Shown: positions 62,229 through 64,000 of the stretch, piece by piece
Layout of the letters: the number at the start of each line of letters is the position of its first letter
Position numbering within the stretch: the stretch's first letter is position 1
Origin: Paenibacillus glycanilyticus
GTDB taxonomy: Bacteria; Bacillota; Bacilli; Paenibacillales; Paenibacillaceae
NCBI RefSeq assembly: GCF_023715145.1
Contig: NZ_JAMBNP010000006.1
Coordinates: 124,001-188,000 of the forward strand
Direction: 5' to 3'
DNA: 64,000 nucleotides
The notes under the pieces: model-generated
What the model was told of the DNA's origin: nothing
The model's input: the letters and a program-made list of their open reading frames with translations, nothing else
Database searches by the model: none
Made by a program: the position numbers and the translations under genes

Positions 62229-62462
62229 TTATGGCTTTATGCTGATGGCTTCCCGGATACGGTGCTTCAAATCCTCGGCGGAATCGGCAGCGATAATGCT
62301 GCCGTCAACTAAGGCGAAAGGCTTCAAATAGCATTCGCCGCAGTTGCCGAGACAGCCGTATTCGATTACCTTCAGCTGTTCATCCTGCTCGAGCTGCTTC
62401 ATGATTAGTTCGGTTCCGTGATGCATGTTTCCGTTGCAGAACTCGATTAGCGGTTTTGACAA
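62229..62462 (-). CDS. yuzB: YuzB-family protein (DUF1450)
   Basis: 77-residue protein. TTG 62462 (MSKPLIEFCNGN) is preferred because AGGTGATC is 6 bases upstream and the length then matches YuzB; GTG 62474 is the alternative. The cysteines IEFC, EYGCLGNCGECY match the YuzB/DUF1450 pattern and resemble a thioredoxin-like ferredoxin cluster site. Function unknown; gene context suggests Fe-S or redox metabolism. Confidence 0.85.
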   Translation of the reverse strand: MSKPLIEFCNGNMHHGTELIMKQLEQDEQLKVIEYGCLGNCGECYLKPFALVDGSIIAADSAEDLKHRIREAISIKP

Positions 62463-62549
62463 TTTTATGATCACCTGGCCTTAACGGTTGATATCCATTT
62501 TCAATTGCTGCACTTTGTACTATAATAGGGGAGAAAGGAGATGATTGCA

Positions 62550-62792
62550 ATGAGTCAAGCACAAGATACAATGTACGATGAAGTACTGGACGTACTGGAT
62601 AAATTGCGTCCGTTCCTGCAACGCGACGGCGGTGACGTAGAACTGGTGGACGTAGAGGACGGTATCGTTAAGCTTCGTCTGATGGGTGCATGCGGAAGCT
62701 GCCCGAGTTCCACGATCACACTGAAAGCCGGTATCGAGCGCGCGCTGCTCGAAGAGGTTGAAGGCGTACAGGAAGTTGTTCAGGTATTTTAA
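62550..62792 (+). CDS. NifU C-terminal-domain Fe-S scaffold (YutI-like)
   Basis: 80-residue protein with the Nfu domain: [20 protein letters not shown], then [18 protein letters not shown] with the CXXC cluster motif. ATG 62550 has AAAGGAG 9 bases upstream; the frame opening at 62541 is rejected. It assembles or transfers [4Fe-4S] clusters. Divergent from yuzB, ending in a strong terminator. Confidence 0.93.
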   Translation: MSQAQDTMYDEVLDVLDKLRPFLQRDGGDVELVDVEDGIVKLRLMGACGSCPSSTITLKAGIERALLEEVEGVQEVVQVF

Positions 62793-62798
62793 TTGAAT

Positions 62799-62839
62799 AA
62801 AGAGTCTTGCCCGCATATCGCAGGCAAGACTCTTTTTTT
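62799..62839 (+). terminator. Terminator shared by the NifU-like and SDR genes
   Basis: AAAGAGTCTTGCC-loop-GGCAAGACTCTTT with T run; convergent genes on both sides. Confidence 0.9.
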
Positions 62840-62845
62840 GTACTC

Positions 62846-63625
62846 TTATAATCCGATAATATTCGAACGAATGGCATCAAAGCCGCCGGTCACGTTAATA
62901 ATGCTGCCGGTCAAATAATCCGATCTCGACTGGCATAGGAAGCCGATTACCCTTGCGATGTCTTCGCCGGTTCCCGGTCTGCCGACCGGCGATTCGATAT
63001 CTCTCTCGCAAGCCGCCTCTTCGATCGTCCGCTCCTTATTCTGGCCGCGGATATCGCCCGGCGCTATCATGTTCACGGTAATGCCGTTAGGCGCCTCTTC
63101 GACTGCCAGAGACTTCGTGAAGGAGACAAGACCCGTCTTGGCCGCTGCATACACGGCCCTGTGCGGCCACGCCCTCGCTTCATCCGCATGGCCGAAGCCA
63201 AGATGGATGATACGTCCCCAGCCTCTCTCGCGCATGCCCGGAAGCACCTTGTGATCAAGGAGCATAACGCCAAGCAGATTTCCGTTAAGCAGCTGAATAA
63301 TGGCTTCTTCGCTGTACTCGGCGAACAAACGCCTCTCCCGAATAAACGGACCCGCGTTGTTCACCAGAATATCAATGCTCCCGTTCCAGGCCTCCGCTTC
63401 CGCGGCCAGCCTCGCAACACCCGCGGGAACGGATATATCGCCTTGTATGGCGGTTGCTCTAACACCCAGTTGTTCGATCTCACGCTGAAGCTCCAGCGCC
63501 TCCTGCCTGCTTCCCAAGTAGTTTAACACGATGCTGCAGCCAAGACTTGCGAGCTGCAATGCAGTCCGTTTGCCAAGCCCTTTGGCGCTTCCGGTTACAA
63601 GCGCCGTTCTGCCCATCAGCTCCAC
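62846..63625 (-). CDS. Short-chain dehydrogenase/reductase
   Basis: About 259-residue Rossmann-fold oxidoreductase. The cofactor motif is TGSAKGLGKRTA (TGX3GXG), then ILVNNAGPF, the catalytic YAAAKTG (YXXXK) and INVTGGFDA at the end. Resembles FabG-like reductases, but the usual catalytic Ser region reads IIHLGFGHAD, with no Ser just before the YXXXK motif, so activity may be altered. GTG 63625 fits AGGAGG better than the ATG at 63631, which is one base from it. Substrate unknown. Confidence 0.85.
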   Translation of the reverse strand: MELMGRTALVTGSAKGLGKRTALQLASLGCSIVLNYLGSRQEALELQREIEQLGVRATAIQGDISVPAGVARLAAEAEAWNGSIDILVNNAGPFIRERRLFAEYSEEAIIQLLNGNLLGVMLLDHKVLPGMRERGWGRIIHLGFGHADEARAWPHRAVYAAAKTGLVSFTKSLAVEEAPNGITVNMIAPGDIRGQNKERTIEEAACERDIESPVGRPGTGEDIARVIGFLCQSRSDYLTGSIINVTGGFDAIRSNIIGL

Positions 63626-63650
63626 GAGCATTCCTCCTCGCGATTTAAGC

Positions 63651-63992
63651 CTACCTGGTTCGTATTAGTCTGCAAGCATAGTCAAAGGTAAGGCGTAATG
63701 ATCCTGTCACCATTTGCAAGCCATGCTGGAGATCCTCCGATTGTGCTTGAATATTCTCAAGCAGAACTTCCTGTCCGTACATCGTATGAGCTTGAGCAAG
63801 ATCATCCTGCATTTCCGAATTCATGTAATGGATCTCGGTATTCCGGCGCTTCCGCAGCCGGCCCATCGGCTCCTTGAGGCTTTCCTTGATGTCGTTCAGC
63901 TTCCAGGTCAAATCCGGATGCGCCTTCTTGTCGCGCATATTGCGCAGTACCGTGAAGTATGAAAAATGCGGTTTGATCCGCTCCGTCTTCAT
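63651..63992 (-). CDS. Partial HEPN-like protein (Cthe_2314 type) running off the window
   Basis: At least 114 codons. The frame stays open to the right edge, and the ATG at 63992 has no ribosome site, so the true start probably lies outside. Helical and charged. RRNTEIHYMNSEM contains an RX4H motif as in HEPN domains, and the tail LRLTFDYACRLI fits the same fold. The resemblance to Cthe_2314-type HEPN proteins is by eye. No partner nucleotidyltransferase is seen. Confidence 0.5.
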   Translation of the reverse strand: MKTERIKPHFSYFTVLRNMRDKKAHPDLTWKLNDIKESLKEPMGRLRKRRNTEIHYMNSEMQDDLAQAHTMYGQEVLLENIQAQSEDLQHGLQMVTGSLRLTFDYACRLIRTR

Positions 63993-64000
63993 ATCAAGCA

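Overview
The window is a chromosomal stretch of a spore-forming, low-to-mid GC Firmicute of the Paenibacillaceae (Paenibacillus-like). Support comes from strong GGAGG ribosome sites with frequent TTG/GTG starts, the Bacillus-type replication loaders DnaB and DnaI, the sporulation checkpoint protein Sda, S-box and ydaO riboswitches, a BceRSAB-type peptide-sensing module, and gene neighbours familiar from the Bacillus yui/yum/yut region. Menaquinone appears to be made by the futalosine route (mqnC and mqnE). No rRNA, convincing tRNA, CRISPR array, prophage or IS element was found.

Layout. 0-6 kb: FkbM-type methyltransferase, mqnC, and an S-box-controlled metA-metI-metC operon. 6-13 kb: corA, cysK, an MFS exporter divergent from a LysR regulator, a HisJ-type PHP phosphatase, and an EamA transporter. 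13-19 kb: a DoxX/HxlR redox pair, sdhCAB, and a second LysR gene. Between hxlR and sdhB lies a near-consensus Fur box with divergent promoters. 19-24.7 kb: ktrB-ktrA behind a c-di-AMP riboswitch, a CPBP membrane protease, and two low-complexity Ser/Gly/Lys-rich proteins. 24.7-30 kb: uvrC, a tiny membrane protein, and the sulfate operon sbp-cysT-cysW-yezD. 30-36 kb: the oppABCDF oligopeptide importer. 36-45 kb: dnaB-dnaI, yuiB, hemQ, ndh, yumC, sda with a DnaA-box cluster, and an ATP-grasp gene. 45-54 kb: topB, a membrane metallophosphoesterase, a coiled-coil protein, and the BceRSAB-type module. 54-64 kb: a secreted beta-propeller protein with a PhoP-like promoter, pstS-pstC-pstA, a dense hairpin region, an IscA/SufA-type Fe-S carrier, mqnE, yutJ, yuzB, a NifU-like scaffold, an SDR, and a partial HEPN-like gene at the edge.

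How it fits together. Sulfur supply (sulfate uptake, cysK, metAIC), the respiratory chain (futalosine menaquinone genes, Ndh, YutJ, SdhCAB), heme and Fe-S assembly (HemQ, SufA-like, NifU-like), K+ homeostasis under c-di-AMP, phosphate uptake, and replication/repair (DnaB/DnaI, Sda, UvrC, TopB) are all represented.

The most unusual signals are non-coding. (1) A Fur box with divergent promoters beside sdhCAB may drive one or two iron-controlled small RNAs. (2) Five dispersed hairpin elements (about 7.4, 18.8, 40.4, 58.9 and 59.2 kb) share two conserved but different inner arms. Their outer arms vary between copies yet stay complementary within each copy, and all five are oriented the same way relative to a neighbouring gene end. 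(3) A DnaA-box cluster sits upstream of sda. All calls come from reading the sequence; no database search was run.
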